DNA from: Lepturacanthus savala | Taxonomy: Eukaryota; Chordata; Actinopteri; Scombriformes; Trichiuridae | DNA: 64,000 nucleotides | Direction of reading: 5' to 3' | Assembly (NCBI GenBank): GCA_030544235.1 | Contig: CM060465.1 | Span: 11,604,001-11,668,000 of the forward strand | Position numbers and translations under genes: made by a program | The notes under the pieces: model-generated | Database searches by the model: none | Told to the model about the DNA's origin: nothing | The model's input: only the letters and a program-made list of their open reading frames with translations | In this document: one piece after another, positions 1 through 9,668 of the stretch | Layout of the letters: every line of letters begins with the position of its first letter | Position numbering within the stretch: position 1 is the first letter of the stretch

Positions 1-106
1 ATTAAAATAAAAAAAATAAAAATAAAAATTAAGAATTAAAATGTATAACTTTGAAATTAAAACAAAGAACAAGTTACAGTACAGTGTAGAGTAATTAAGA
101 ATGATA

Positions 107-781
107 TTAGCAGTAGGCAGCATTGAACAGAAAAGTCTTCAACTGTGATTTAAAAGCAGTGAGAGTTGCGGCAGACCTGCAGGTCTCTGGGAGTTTGTTC
201 CAGATCTGTGGGGCATAGAAACTGAACGCTGCTTCTCCATGTTTAGTTCTGACTCTAGGAACAGAGAGCAGACCTGATCCAGATGATCTAAGAGGTCTGG
301 ATGGTTCATAAGGGATCAGCAGATCTGCAATATACCTAGGCCCTAGACCATTCAGGGCTTTATAAACCAGTAAGAGTATTTTAAAGTGAATTCTTTGGCA
401 GACAAGAAGCCAGTGCAAGGACCTCAGAACTGGAGTGATATGGTCTACTTTTTTAGCCCTAGTCAGGACTCGAGCTGCAGCATTTTGAATCAGCTGCAGC
501 TGTCTGATTGACTTTTTAAAGAAGCCTGTAAAGACCCCGTTGCAGTAGTCTAGTCTACTGAAAATAAAAGCATGGACAAGCTTTTCCAAATCTTGCTGAG
601 ACATAAGACCTTTAATCCTTGATATATTCTTCAGGTGGTAGTAGGCTGACTTTGTAACGTTTTTTATGTGACTATTGAAATTCAAGTCTGAGTCCATAAC
701 TACACACAGATTTCTAGCTTGGTTTGTAGGCTTTAACGTTGCTGATTGAAGATGAGCGCTGACTTTCAATCGTTCTGCCAA
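107..781 (-). pseudogene. L2-type LINE ORF2, C-terminal RT fragment
   Basis: This 224-codon open stretch is the C-terminal part of an L2-clade LINE reverse transcriptase, the region after the catalytic core. Diagnostic segments are SRLDYCNGVFTG near residue 75, QLIQNAAARVLTR, HITPVLRSLHWL and IWNKLPETCR near the end, followed by a natural-looking stop after FLFNAAYC. The fragment is 5'-truncated: no endonuclease and no YADD motif remain. On the minus strand it begins where a Penelope-like fragment on the plus strand begins, so the two abut head to head. The A/T-rich sequence at 1-106 lies downstream and is probably its 3' UTR and tail. The frame is open, so decay is modest, but the piece cannot act alone. 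Confidence 0.85.
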
Positions 782-783
782 TT

Positions 784-1570
784 AAATCTTTAATTGGAAA
801 AACTCCACATCACATCCAGAACTCCAAGGATTTCACCGACAAAATCAGCCAACTGAAACTGGGCCCAGATGAAACTATGGTATCATACGATGTCACATCC
901 TTGTTCACCTGCATCCCCACAACAGAAGCAGTAGAGGCCGTCAGAAACCGATTACAACAGGACACATGTCTGCACACAAGAACCAACCTCACCCCAGACA
1001 AGATTTGCTCCCTCTTAGAACTTTGCCTCACCACCACCTACTTCAAGTACAATGAGGAATTCTACAGGCAGAAACATGGCTGTGCCATGGGCTCTCCAGT
1101 CTCCCCCGTTGTGGCGAACCTCTACATGGAGGAAGTGGAGAACCAAGCACTAACCTCATTTAAAGGAACAACACCAAACCACTGGTTTAGATATGTGGAT
1201 AATACATTCACAAAAATCAAAAGCCAGGAAGTAGAGGCCTTCATGAAGCACATCGACTCTCTCAACAACTACATCAAGTTCACCAGGGAGGACTCCAAAG
1301 ACCGGAAACTACCCTTTCTGGATTGTGAGGTCCTTGCCGAAGAAAATGGAGGTCTCAGCACAGAGGTCTACAGGAAACCCACACACACCGACCAATATCT
1401 ACTATTTAACTCTCATCACCCACTGGAACACAAACTGGGTGTCATCAGAACCCTACAACACCAGGCAGACAGCATCCCTTCCAAAACAGAAGGGAAAGAG
1501 AAGGAACACACACACATCAAACAGGCACTAAGGAATTGTGGTTTGGCAATTGTGGTTGGGCATTCATAAA
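784..1570 (+). pseudogene. Penelope-like reverse transcriptase, partial
   Basis: The frame reads continuously from 784 through an internal Met at 877 and ends at 1569. RT motifs in order are VSYDVTSLFTCIP (first catalytic Asp), a GCAMGSPVSPVVANLYME block, and YVDN at 1192-1203 where active elements have YVDD. LPFLDCEV and EVYRKPTHTDQYL follow, typical of Penelope-like RTs. The second catalytic Asp codon has become aat (Asn), so polymerase activity should be lost. The frame then runs into an A-rich, frameshifted linker near 1500-1620. The N-terminal part of the RT is absent. Family assignment is strong; the exact clade (Neptune) is inferred from the GIY-YIG partner. Confidence 0.82.
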
Positions 1571-1631
1571 GATTAATAGAAGACAGGAGAGAAAACAAAA
1601 CACAGAAAGACAAAAAAAAAAAAACAGAAGG

Positions 1632-2106
1632 CATCATGTGGTAGTGCCGTATGTATCTGGTCTCTCAGAGAAACTAAGAAGAATCTTCAGCAAGCACAAC
1701 ATCCCAGTTTATTTCAAGCCTGGTAACACCTTCAGACAGAGACTGGTCCACCCCAAGACAAAATCTCAACAATGTGGTTTATGCAGTGCAATGCAGTGAA
1801 GAGTGCCCGGATCTATATATTGGAGAAACTAAGCAACCACTCCGCAAACGCATGGCGCAACACAGGAGGGCCACCACATCAGGACAGGACTCAGCAGTAC
1901 ATCTGCAACTGAAGGAAAAGGGACACTCCTTTAAAGACACTGATGTACACATCTTAGATAAGGAGGACATGTGGTTTGAGAGAGGAGTGAAAGAGGCCAT
2001 CTATGTCCATTTGGAACAACCTACTTTGAACAGAGGAGGGGGACTGCGCCATAACCGACCAATCTGCTACATACCATCCTACCATCCTTGCCTCCAGGAA
2101 GTTTAA
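1632..2106 (+). pseudogene. Penelope-like GIY-YIG endonuclease domain, frameshifted
   Basis: Two frames together carry the C-terminal part. The first, 1632-1775, has VVVPYVSGLSEKLRRIF and IPVYFKPGNTFRQ. The second, about 1774-2106, has VVYAVQCSEECPDLYIGETKQ, RMAQHRRATTSGQDSAVHLQ and WFERGVKEAIYVHLEQPTLN. DLYIGETKQ is the YIG half of the GIY-YIG nuclease. The Arg and Glu of the downstream helices (KRMAQHRR; VKEAIYV) are visible. The endonuclease would nick target DNA to prime reverse transcription. A frame change near 1770 separates the two parts, so no single protein can be made. The stop at 2104-2106 follows a short tail. Confidence 0.82.
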
Positions 2107-2341
2107 CTGCTGTTCACCATCAGAGCAGGACTCTTTCTCTGGATCATGTGACCACGACTCCCATTCCAAGTCACACCTTGAATTGGAATGAGAGTTGTTA
2201 CCACAACGACTCTCATCCAAATTCACACCTTGAAGGGTGACCTATGTGACCCTTTGTTAATGGATGAGGGGTGTGGTCTATAGCTCCACCCTCTATGATC
2301 CAGAGATATAGCTCCTGGTTTCCATCATCAGGCTAGAACTT

Positions 2342-2376
2342 AAGAAGCCTTTTGGATAAAAGGTGAAACGTCTTCA
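2342..2376 (+). other. Conserved hairpin at the Penelope-like 3' end (copy A)
   Basis: A 5-bp stem, CCTTT at 2348-2352 with AAAGG at 2359-2363, closes a six-base loop TGGATA and is followed by tgaaacg. In copy B (35761-35776) the same place reads CCTCT-TGGATG-AGAGG, so one base pair has changed on both sides. Penelope-like elements are known to carry hammerhead-type ribozymes in their terminal repeats. This piece lacks a clear CUGAUGA core, so a ribozyme role is only a guess. Confidence 0.4.
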
Positions 2377-2411
2377 AGCTCAAAGAAAAAGTCCAGTTTC
2401 TTACTTTTAAA

Positions 2412-3600
2412 CCCCTTGACTATCTGGACAATTGGCTGTTGCTAGCGCAATCAGAGCAGGAAGCCAGGGTGCACACTCAGATTGTCATACGACACCTTTC
2501 CGAACTGGATTTCGTAATAAACGTGGAAAAGAGCATGCTGTCTCCACCTCAGAGAATAACCTTTCTAGGATTATCCCTGGACTCTGTGTCTTTCACAGCC
2601 CACCTCTCGGCAGAGAGGGTGACGTCCGTCAGGACGTGCCTTGCCTTTTTTCGGCTACGCAGATCTGTTCAATTCAGACTGTGTCTTCGATTGCTTGGAT
2701 GATGGCGTCTGCCATCCTGGCCACCTCCACATGAGAGAGCTCCAGTATTGGGTGGCATCCCTCAGGCTCATCCTGTGCATCATGGCGTGCGAAAAGTGTT
2801 AGTCACTTTGGAATGTGTCAGAGCACTGCGTCACTGGCAAGCCCAGTCCTTTCTGACTCAGGGGAGCCCCATGGGCTCCGTTCTGTTCAGAAAAGTGGTT
2901 ACTACAAGCACGAGTCTGTATAGTTGGGGCGGAATACACAAGGATCAGTCTGTGAGAGGGCGTTGGAGCAGCGGTCTCCGACGGTCTCACATAAATTTTC
3001 TGGAGCTTTCAGCGGTGTTTCTCTTCCTGAAACATTTTTTCCCATCTCCCACTGGTCACCATGTCCTGGTAAGGACAGACAATACAACGACGGTAGCATA
3101 CATCAACCACCAAGGGGGATTACGCTCCCGTCACTTGCACATGCCGGCACGCAAACGGATCCTCTGGAGCAGCGAGTGTCTCCTCTCCCTGAGAGGTACG
3201 CACATCCCGGGGGCCCCGAACATGGGTGCAGACCAGGGTCGCTCCAGTGTACAGAGAGTGGGTACTGCACCCAGAAGTTGTGGAACAGATATGAACGTGT
3301 TACGGTCGGGCTGTGGTGGACCTCTTTCCATCAGGAGAAAATGTGCAGTGTGCACTGGACACTCCCCTGGGCATAGATGCACTAGCGCACGCCTGGCTGC
3401 ACAAGCTTCTTTACGCGTTTCTTCCTCTGGCCCTGATACCGCCCACTCTGTCCAGAGTGAGGGAGCATGGCCACATATTGATTCTGATAGCTCCACACGG
3501 GCCTGCCATGCATTGGCTAGCGGCGATTTATCGACTGCTGCGCGCCCAGCCTTGGCAACTCCTGTGACCTGCTGTCGCAAGGGGGGGGGATTCCATCTGC
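2412..3600 (+). pseudogene. DIRS RT (end) and RNase H, frameshifted
   Basis: The first frame (2412-2702) reads DYLDNWLLLAQSEQEAR, then LDFVINVEKSMLSP and ITFLGLSLDS, the end of a DIRS RT. The active-site YLDD is YLDN here, codon 2430-2432 aat. The RNase H region follows in the frame of 2748-3245, with HINFLELSAVFLFLKHF, VLVRTDNTTTVAYINHQGG and HIPGAPNMGAD. The frame then changes again to 3313-3567 (VDLFPSGENVQC, PLGIDALAHAW, LLRAQPWQLL), the usual linker towards the recombinase. At least two frameshifts separate these pieces, so this is non-functional. Confidence 0.78.
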
Positions 3601-3679
3601 ACCCAGAGCATCTCACACTGAGGCCTGGCCCGTGAGTGGTTCAATCTGACTGCTGTAGAGCTCCCACAGTGTGGTTGCC

Positions 3680-4545
3680 ACTATCTACAACGCTAGAGCC
3701 TCTTCCACTAGGTCTGCAAGTGGAGGGTGTTTGAGGAATGGTGTCACAGAGAAGGGCACATCTCCTTTCATTGACCTGTGGGGGTGATATTGTCATTCTT
3801 GCAGGACATGATCCTTCTCCATGATTAAGGTGGATTTGGCAGCCATCTCTGCCTGCCATGTCGGGTTTGGAGAGCAACCAGCGAGCTGATTTGCCGCTTT
3901 ATGAAAGGAGCACGGAGGCTTCTTCCTGTCTCCCAACCACTGGTGCCTCCATGGGATTTGGCTGTGGTTCTGGAGGGGCTTAAAGGCCCTCCGTTTGAAC
4001 CACTGGAGGGAAAAGATCTGAAACTTATGTCTTTCAAGATTGCGTTGTTACTGGCTCTGGCTTCGGCTGAACGTGTTAGCGATATATCCATGTGCTTACG
4101 GTGCATCCCTCATGCGCCCAGTTCGCCCCGGGTGATGTAAGGATGATTTTGAAGCCCAATCCAACCTTTGTACCCAAGGTGGTTGGCTCATGTTCCCCTA
4201 TTGACCCGGTGGCCTTCGCTGCCCCGCCCGGGGTCACACGCGTTATGTCCAGTTTGTGCGGTGCACACTTAAATGGATAGGACTGGAGGTTCCAGGAGGA
4301 GTGACCAGCTGATTGTCTCCTGGGCTAGTCCCAGGATTGTCTCCTGGGCTAGGGAAAACTTATTTCAAAGCAACGCCTCTCATACTGTAGTATGAGGTAG
4401 TAGAGGCAAATGCTTTGGCTTATACAAATCAGAGTCTGCAGCTACCTGCAGGTCTGCAGGCACACTGGTCGTCGTCTCTCACTTTTGTCCATTTCTATAT
4501 GCTGGGAATCTCTAGAAAACCACTGTGTAGTTGTTTATGGCACAT
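3680..4545 (+). pseudogene. DIRS tyrosine recombinase, decayed
   Basis: Recombinase segments are scattered over several frames: FMKGARRLLPVSQPLVPPWDL and EPLEGKDLKLMSFKIALLLALASAERVSDI at 3895-4110, VHPSCAQFAPGDVRM and FVPKVV at 4095-4185, and ALAYTNQSLQLPAGLQAHW with SLTFVHFYML at 4405-4510. The AERVSDI helix holds the first catalytic Arg of the tyrosine-recombinase family and FYML holds the probable nucleophile Tyr. A 24-bp tandem duplication (4311-4334, repeated from 4335) and several stops interrupt it between 4280 and 4400. Confidence 0.7.
4311..4352 (+). repeat. 24-bp tandem duplication inside the DIRS recombinase
   Basis: The block gattgtctcctgggctag at 4311-4328 is followed by tcccag and then repeats at 4335-4352. 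It is a local slippage duplication that adds to the decay of the DIRS frame. Confidence 0.85.
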
Positions 4546-4560
4546 CCAAACAAACCATGG

Positions 4561-5304
4561 GTGGAGAGGATTCATTCTGTCAAGAGAAGAAACTGTACAA
4601 ACAGTAACCACTACTTCCATCTTCGCGGTCTCCGGCTCCTCAGTTCACTGTGATGTTTATTTTAACAAGCTAATAGGGAGAAAAAAAAAATATGAGCGAT
4701 ATAGGGAAACACATCACTCCCGAGTTTGTGAATATTTGTATTCCACCATTTGTACTTCAACACAGATTGGCAAGTACATGGGAGAATTTCAGCAAAAGGC
4801 TGATGGAAAGGAATTATTACTATATGCCAAATAAGAAATGCTTTCTCCTTGTCTAAGATTAATGTTTGAACTCATTTAGTGAGGACTTGAATGGATCGGA
4901 CATTCATTTATATGTAAAGTCCCACACTGCAGCTTTAATGAGAAATCTAAGTTCAAGAAACCATCTTTCTCCCTGATGAACAAACTCATGAGATGATGGA
5001 ACTGCTGTTTAAAGTTTCCCTGAAAGAAAAATAAAATTAAAAAAAAGTCTTTGTAATCCTTACAGATCACATTTTTGGTGGTATTGTTCAATTATTCACC
5101 TATATCTGCTAAAGAAATTGCATAAAATTAAGACTTGAACTTTGAAATCAATCCAAAATTTGATGACATTTTCTTCTAGTAACAAAAATACCATGACACT
5201 CCATCCTGCCCAGAGCCATTTCAATCAATAGTATCATTAAAGTCACCTGTCAATCAAGGCGACCAGTCCACCCGATTCGTCCTGCATATAAGAGACTACG
5301 CTCC
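4561..5304. other. No recognised feature
   Basis: AT-rich sequence after the DIRS fragment. One 139-codon frame crosses the boundary (4415-4834), but only its start is DIRS-like. The rest has no motif I know. No RNA gene or repeat is recognised. Confidence 0.5.
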
Positions 5305-5701
5305 CAATTGCTTGTCAGTCAGTCATCTTCTATACCTGCTTATTCCTCATTAGGGTCACAGGGGTCTGCTGGAGCCAATCCCAGCACATTACGGCAAGAG
5401 ACAGGGATACACCCCAGATGGTCGCCAGCCAATTGTGGGGCACACACACCATTCACTCACACACTCACACCTACGGGCAATTTAGAGTCTCCAATTAACC
5501 TCAGCATGTTTTTGGACTGTGGGAGGAAGCCGGAGTACCTGGTGAAAACCCACACAGACACAGGGAGAACATGCAAACTCCACACAGAAAGATCCCAGAC
5601 CCAGGGCCAAGGAGGTCTTGAATCTGTGACCTTCTTGCTGTGAGGCAACAGTGCTAACCATGTCCAACCATGCTCCACCATGTCGCCCGTCAATTGCTTG
5701 T
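5305..5701 (-). mobile_element. tRNA-derived SINE with perfect 11-bp target duplications
   Basis: On the minus strand the element starts near 5690 with gggcgacatggtggagcatgg. It has a box A-like tggttagcactgttgcctc and a box B-like agattcaagacc, the pol III promoter of a tRNA-like head. The body (gtggagtttgcatgttctcc, actgtgggaggaagcc seen on the plus strand) matches a very common fish SINE. The tail is the short run gactgactg at 5316-5324. The sequence caattgcttgt occurs at 5305-5315 and again at 5691-5701, a perfect 11-bp duplication bounding the insertion at 5316-5690. It has no coding role; the frames across it are chance. Confidence 0.85.
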
Positions 5702-6453
5702 GTATTTCAAATTTCTTAAGGATGCACCAAATATTGGGTAACTAAAAATATTTAATCAAATAGTGCAAAAAACACCATTCTCTGCCTTTGGTGGAATGAC
5801 AACAATGCACAGTGACACAGTGACTTGGAGCCTTTATTAAAATGTTGACAATGTGGAGAGCAAGAAAAGAATTGCAGTTTGCAATGACTGTGCTGGAACT
5901 ATACTTTGTTTTATTTAAACAATCTAATTTTATTTCATTGTTAGCAATCCCTGATTAGTATTCACATGCAGATATTATTCTGTCCTTTGGGGCCACCTTA
6001 TGGTCATTTCTGTCACCTGCTCTGACTCAGAATCATATTTGCTTATTAGTTACCAACTAAAGATTGTGTGTGTAGCTTAGCAACGTGTTTATAGCAATCT
6101 TTGGAGAACATATGTCTGTGAGTATATACTGACACAATTGTTTGTTGTATGAATGATAAGAGAGTGCATATGTTCATGTTTTGTAAATGGAGTTTATACA
6201 CTGGTTAGCTAACTACAGAAGTGTTATTAGTTGAACTGATTACAGTTTTACAAAAAAGTTGAGAATGGATTAAATCACACTGTTTAAGATAAGAAATACA
6301 AGGAAATCAGTAAATGCCTTAAAAAACTTCCAAGCGTCAGTTTTCATTGGATCGTCTCACATTTTAACTTTCCATCTAGTTTGACACCAACACATCAAGC
6401 GAGGACAGAATTATGAGTGTTCAAACAAACTATCTAGAGGGGGCTCCTCTGTA

Positions 6454-6598
6454 AAGGACTTTAGCACTACTGCTTCAATTTGTCATTTAAAAGCCAAACA
6501 CCCTGAACTGCATGCTGAGTACTATACTAGAGAGAGACAGCTGCAGCAGCTAAAAGGAAAGCTGGTCACAGCACGTCCACTCTGTCTGTAGCTAACGT
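6454..6598 (+). pseudogene. hAT transposase BED-finger fragment
   Basis: Read from 6454, the frame gives KDFSTTASICHLKAKHPELH followed by AEYYTRERQLQQLKG. It matches the end of a BED zinc finger (the His-containing helix, then HLK-x-KHP) and the start of the linker of hAT transposases. The upstream Cys pair is not recognisable. A stop comes soon after, at the codon following ARPLCL. The next hAT piece lies beyond the nested repeat. Confidence 0.6.
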
Positions 6599-6646
6599 CA
6601 CTGAAAAGTCAAAAAAAGTTTGCAAAGGACAGCACTAAAGCAAACG

Positions 6647-6989
6647 GTATACGCATCCTTCCTTGCACGCAAATTCACCACGCTTTGCAATTCAGTCTGA
6701 AAACCAAGGACCCAGTTTTTCCCCTCAGCGAAGAGAGACAATCACAGAACAGGGAAGGGTGCAGAAAACAAGACGAAAGACGAAAAAAAAAAGACAAAAA
6801 CACAGATGCGACTTTGTTAATAATTGTGGATCCAACATGGCACCTTTTGATGCAGTCTTAGAAAGTGTTTATGTACTTTAGATCCCAAGTTTATCTATTT
6901 ATTTATTCTCCAATACAAACAAATGAACCAATGGTTCCCAGACCTCATCTCAATCTACATTCAGATGAGGTCTGATAGCCAGGCTAGGA
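6647..6989. repeat. Nested non-autonomous repeat splitting the hAT element (copy 1)
   Basis: This block shares several runs with 26445-26790, such as the segments around gcacgcaaattcac, cagtctgaaa, aggaccca/ctttttcccctca, caatcacagaa and atggttcccagac. Sequence on its two sides reads as one hAT protein: the left part, then FMALNDQPFSVEDFGFQ from 6990. The right end gccaggctag is the inverse of the left end ctagcttggg of copy 2, giving a short terminal inverted repeat. It is probably a non-autonomous DNA transposon; the family is unknown. Confidence 0.6.
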
Positions 6990-7090
6990 GTTCATGGCTT
7001 TGAATGATCAACCGTTTAGTGTGGAGGACTTTGGCTTTCAGAGCAGATGGTATTTCTCGGATGTATGCTTACCAGAGATGTTTCTTTGAA
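6990..7090 (+). pseudogene. hAT transposase fragment after the BED finger
   Basis: The frame reads FMALNDQPFSVEDFGFQSRW, resembling the conserved DDQPFSVVED-x-GFR segment of hAT transposases. It continues the piece at 6454-6598 after removal of the nested repeat. The rest of the transposase, including the DDE core and the dimerisation domain, is missing. Confidence 0.6.
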
Positions 7091-7237
7091 AAACATGTCT
7101 AAAAATTTATTCCAGATTGTGCAATATAAAAAAAAAAAACAGTGAAAAACGTAACCGCTTTTGATATGCGGTATTCGGCCAAGCGTTTTTTTTTTTTTTT
7201 GGCTTCAGCCACGAATTTTCATTTCAGTGCATCCCTA

Positions 7238-8170
7238 ATATCACGATATGGAAGTTAGATACTGTAGCAAAATGCCATTTCAGGAGAATTCTAACAATGA
7301 GACATCATTTTTTTTTTATTAATTTTACGTACAAATCATAATTTAAATGATTAAGACAGTAGCAATATTATTTTTCTTCTTCTTTTCTTTATAATTTTAG
7401 GTTGGCAGCATGGTGGTGTGGGAGGGTGTAGAATGGGCTGGGATGATATAGATATATAAAACAGAAAATGTAATACAAGTATTGTAAGCATGCAAAGAAC
7501 AGAAAGTAAACAAGCTCTATGCAAGCAAACAAAATTTGATTCTCAAATGTATTCGTGTAATAAAATATAAAAAAATAGACATTACATTGTGGCTCACTGT
7601 ATTGATGAAAGATGTCTCTGGGTATCACTAGGGCTGCATGACTGCAATACTGACTCTGTCATAGGGGAGATTTATCTTTCTGGGGGGGACTTATTGGTAG
7701 CTAACAGTAAATATAATGTACTGTATATATAGTGCCAATATAGCATGTATGCTGCTCAAAGCAGAAGTCATCTAGAAAAAACAGAGCTGACCATAAGCCA
7801 ATTCCCAAAAGGCCTGTGGATGTGTGTGCCTAGGTAAATGAAATTTAACTGCATCCAAACTATGTTTTCTGAAAGCATCTCGGCTGTGAGAGCCTCCAGG
7901 CGAAAGGCCCAGTTCAATTGCATCATTCACACGGCCCCCGCAACTGTACAGTCTGACAGTGTGTCACACACTGCTGTTAGGTTGGGCAAGCAATGCTACC
8001 ATGACTAATAGAGGTGAATATATTGTAATGTGCTCCAAGTCCAGAAATAGACTATGCCAGTTTCCTGCCCTGACAGCTTTTCTGTTAGTCAATAACACCA
8101 AAAGGAGTTTTTCAGGAGTAATATCAGCAGAATAACAATACATGTACATAAACAGCATTGTCTTAACAAA
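7238..8170. other. No recognised feature
   Basis: AT-rich DNA between the hAT right end and a microsatellite. A 79-codon minus-strand frame at 7389-7628 has no recognised motif and a low-complexity composition. I see no gene. Confidence 0.5.
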
Positions 8171-8226
8171 GTGCTCTCTCTCTCTCTCAATATATAAATA
8201 TCTATATACCTCTCTCTCTCTCTCTC

Positions 8227-8299
<73 letters not shown>
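8171..8299. repeat. (CT)n and (TA)n microsatellite
   Basis: Interrupted CT dinucleotide runs at about 8171-8229 are followed by about 69 bp of uninterrupted TA at 8231-8299. The long YIYIYI frames on both strands are produced by this repeat and are not genes. Confidence 0.95.
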
Positions 8300-8302
<3 letters not shown>

Positions 8303-8304
<2 letters not shown>

Positions 8305-9063
8305 CTGTCATTTTAACATGTTAATTCAATTAATTAATTACGGCGCAATTTAACGCATTAAAAAAATGAACACAATTAATTATGAGTATCAATGGTGGCG
8401 AGCCAATGCTTGCGCATTTGAATTTTGGCCCATTGAAGGACCCGTAGTCTTCTCGCTGTGCTACGTCACCTGCGCCAGCAACTTACCAAGGCAGTGGTCA
8501 ACAATAACAGACATGGAACAGACTCAGGAGGATGAGGCAAGTGCGTCTTCAGTCACTGAACGGCAAGTTTATTTACAAAAAGAACAGAGACGGGACGATA
8601 AATAACAACAAAAAGGAGTTCTCTGACCACCGGAGCAACTCCAGCCTTACGAAACATGTTCAGGCAAGTTAGATCCTGTGGATTTTTGATTTCAGAGGTT
8701 GATACTGAAACCACAGATCCTCTTTTGGGGTTGAGGTGTTCTTCTGATGTTTGTTAACCTCTGGTAAACTATGTCATGTTCTCCTGACTTACTGCTGTGT
8801 CAGCAGCAGATGTGGCCTCAGTGAAAGGCTGAAGAAAAATGCCTGTTGGCATCTTGTTCTTCATTTGCCTCATTTAGAGGCGTGTTATATTTCTATTATT
8901 CATTTTTGAATTGCTATACTGAGCTTAAGTGCCTATTTGAGACAGCCTTATTTTATTCCAGAATTTTATTTATTTAACTGAATTACTGTATTTGTTTTAC
9001 ATTTCTGAATAATGCACCTGGCCTAACTGGTTTAATGTGCTTGACCTTTACTTTTGCATTTAA

Positions 9064-9067
<4 letters not shown>
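8303..9067 (+). mobile_element. hAT-derived MITE, copy 1
   Basis: A non-autonomous element nearly identical by eye to 20703-21480. Its left end is rich in ttaattaattacggcgcaattt, a style known from fish hAT elements with ttaatcg-rich ends. Inside is a short frame, from MEQTQEDEASASSVTE to EQRRDDK and, in another frame, KEFSDHRSNSSLTKHVQA. That may be an internally deleted transposase N-terminus with part of a BED-like finger. Copy 1 stops at a TA microsatellite at 9068, so its right end is lost. Confidence 0.6.
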
Positions 9068-9122
<55 letters not shown>

Positions 9123-9156
9123 ATATATATGTATATATGTATATATATATATATGT
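9068..9156. repeat. (TA)n and (GTATATAT)n microsatellite
   Basis: TA repeats are followed by repeats of gtatatat directly at the truncated right edge of the preceding MITE. Confidence 0.95.
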
Positions 9157-9668
9157 AAGATAAGGTTGGAATCAGAGAGTCACTGACTCAGCGCTGTCTG
9201 GTGCTGAACTGCAGATTTACAATGACAGCAAATAGTTAGATTACTCATCTAAAATGTAAAAAAAAAAAAAAAAAAAAGCTATAAGCTTTAGATATAATTA
9301 ACAGTACTGTAGGCTTCAATCGTCTGCTATTGCTTTTTAAATTATGTCAAGAGTGAGCGCGCTGGTGATTTCTTTGTGTGTTCTGCTTCATTTCCAAAAT
9401 AAATTTTGAGCTTCTGAAATGTGATTTTTAAACAGGTGTGATGGAGCTCAATGTTTATCTGGATGATGCAGCTTCATTCCGAGGAGATAAAAAATAATAT
9501 TCAATGTAATGTGTTTTTACACACCCTCCCTACTGTACAACACCAAGGAGACTAGTCAGTGCCTTCAGGTGTCATCTGCAGAGCCGTCATTGATATCTGT
9601 AATATTAATGTTCATATGATGCTAGCGTGCAAGGAGACACACAGGCTCAATGGAGAGTTGCGCTCCAG
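9157..9668. other. No recognised feature
   Basis: A poly-A run of about 19 bases lies at 9259-9277. The rest is AT-rich and without motifs I know. It may include the degraded 3' part of the antisense hAT element that ends at 10002. Confidence 0.45.

Larger units (their letters stand above)
784..2400 (+). mobile_element. Penelope-like element, copy A, 5'-truncated and broken
   Basis: This is a Penelope-like retroelement fragment: a reverse transcriptase segment followed by a GIY-YIG endonuclease and a 3' non-coding region. The phrase at about 2342-2375 (agcct-t-ttggat-a-aggtgaaac) also occurs at the 3' end of a second copy at 35757-35790. Coding sequence can be read from 784, right after the L2 fragment. 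The 3' non-coding part runs into a DIRS fragment at about 2412. Neptune-type elements of fish have this RT plus GIY-YIG plan. The element is dead: frameshifts lie between RT and endonuclease, and the RT active site is changed. Confidence 0.8.
2412..4560 (+). mobile_element. DIRS1-type tyrosine-recombinase retrotransposon fragment
   Basis: A DIRS-group retrotransposon remnant running RT end, RNase H, then tyrosine recombinase, all on the plus strand. DIRS elements replicate through an RT-RNase H and integrate by a phage-like recombinase instead of a DDE integrase. The 5' half is missing: coding starts at the RT active-site motif right after the Penelope-like 3' end. Many frame changes and stops are present. 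The C-terminal recombinase segment GLQAHWSSSLTFVHFYML has apparently lost residues between GLQAH and WSS compared with family memory. I see no inverted terminal or split repeats. Confidence 0.8.
5717..7237 (+). mobile_element. hAT DNA transposon, decayed and interrupted
   Basis: The left end reads taaggatgcaccaaatatt and the right end cagtgcatcccta, inverted ends of the hAT type seen widely in fish. Inside are remnants of an N-terminal BED zinc finger and of the segment after it. These are separated by a nested non-coding repeat (6647-6989). The total of about 1.5 kb is too short for a full transposase, so the catalytic core is deleted. I could not find a clean 8-bp target duplication. It begins 16 bp after the SINE's right duplication. 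Confidence 0.7.

Noticed and set aside
3131..3616. 161-codon minus-strand frame
   Set aside because: It is antisense to DIRS RNase H, which explains the open stretch.
5308..5693. Three frames of 61-111 codons in the SINE
   Set aside because: The region is a tRNA-derived SINE with perfect target duplications; the frames are incidental.
7964..8324. Frames of up to 115 codons on both strands with YIYIYI runs
   Set aside because: They are translations of TA and CT microsatellites, not proteins.
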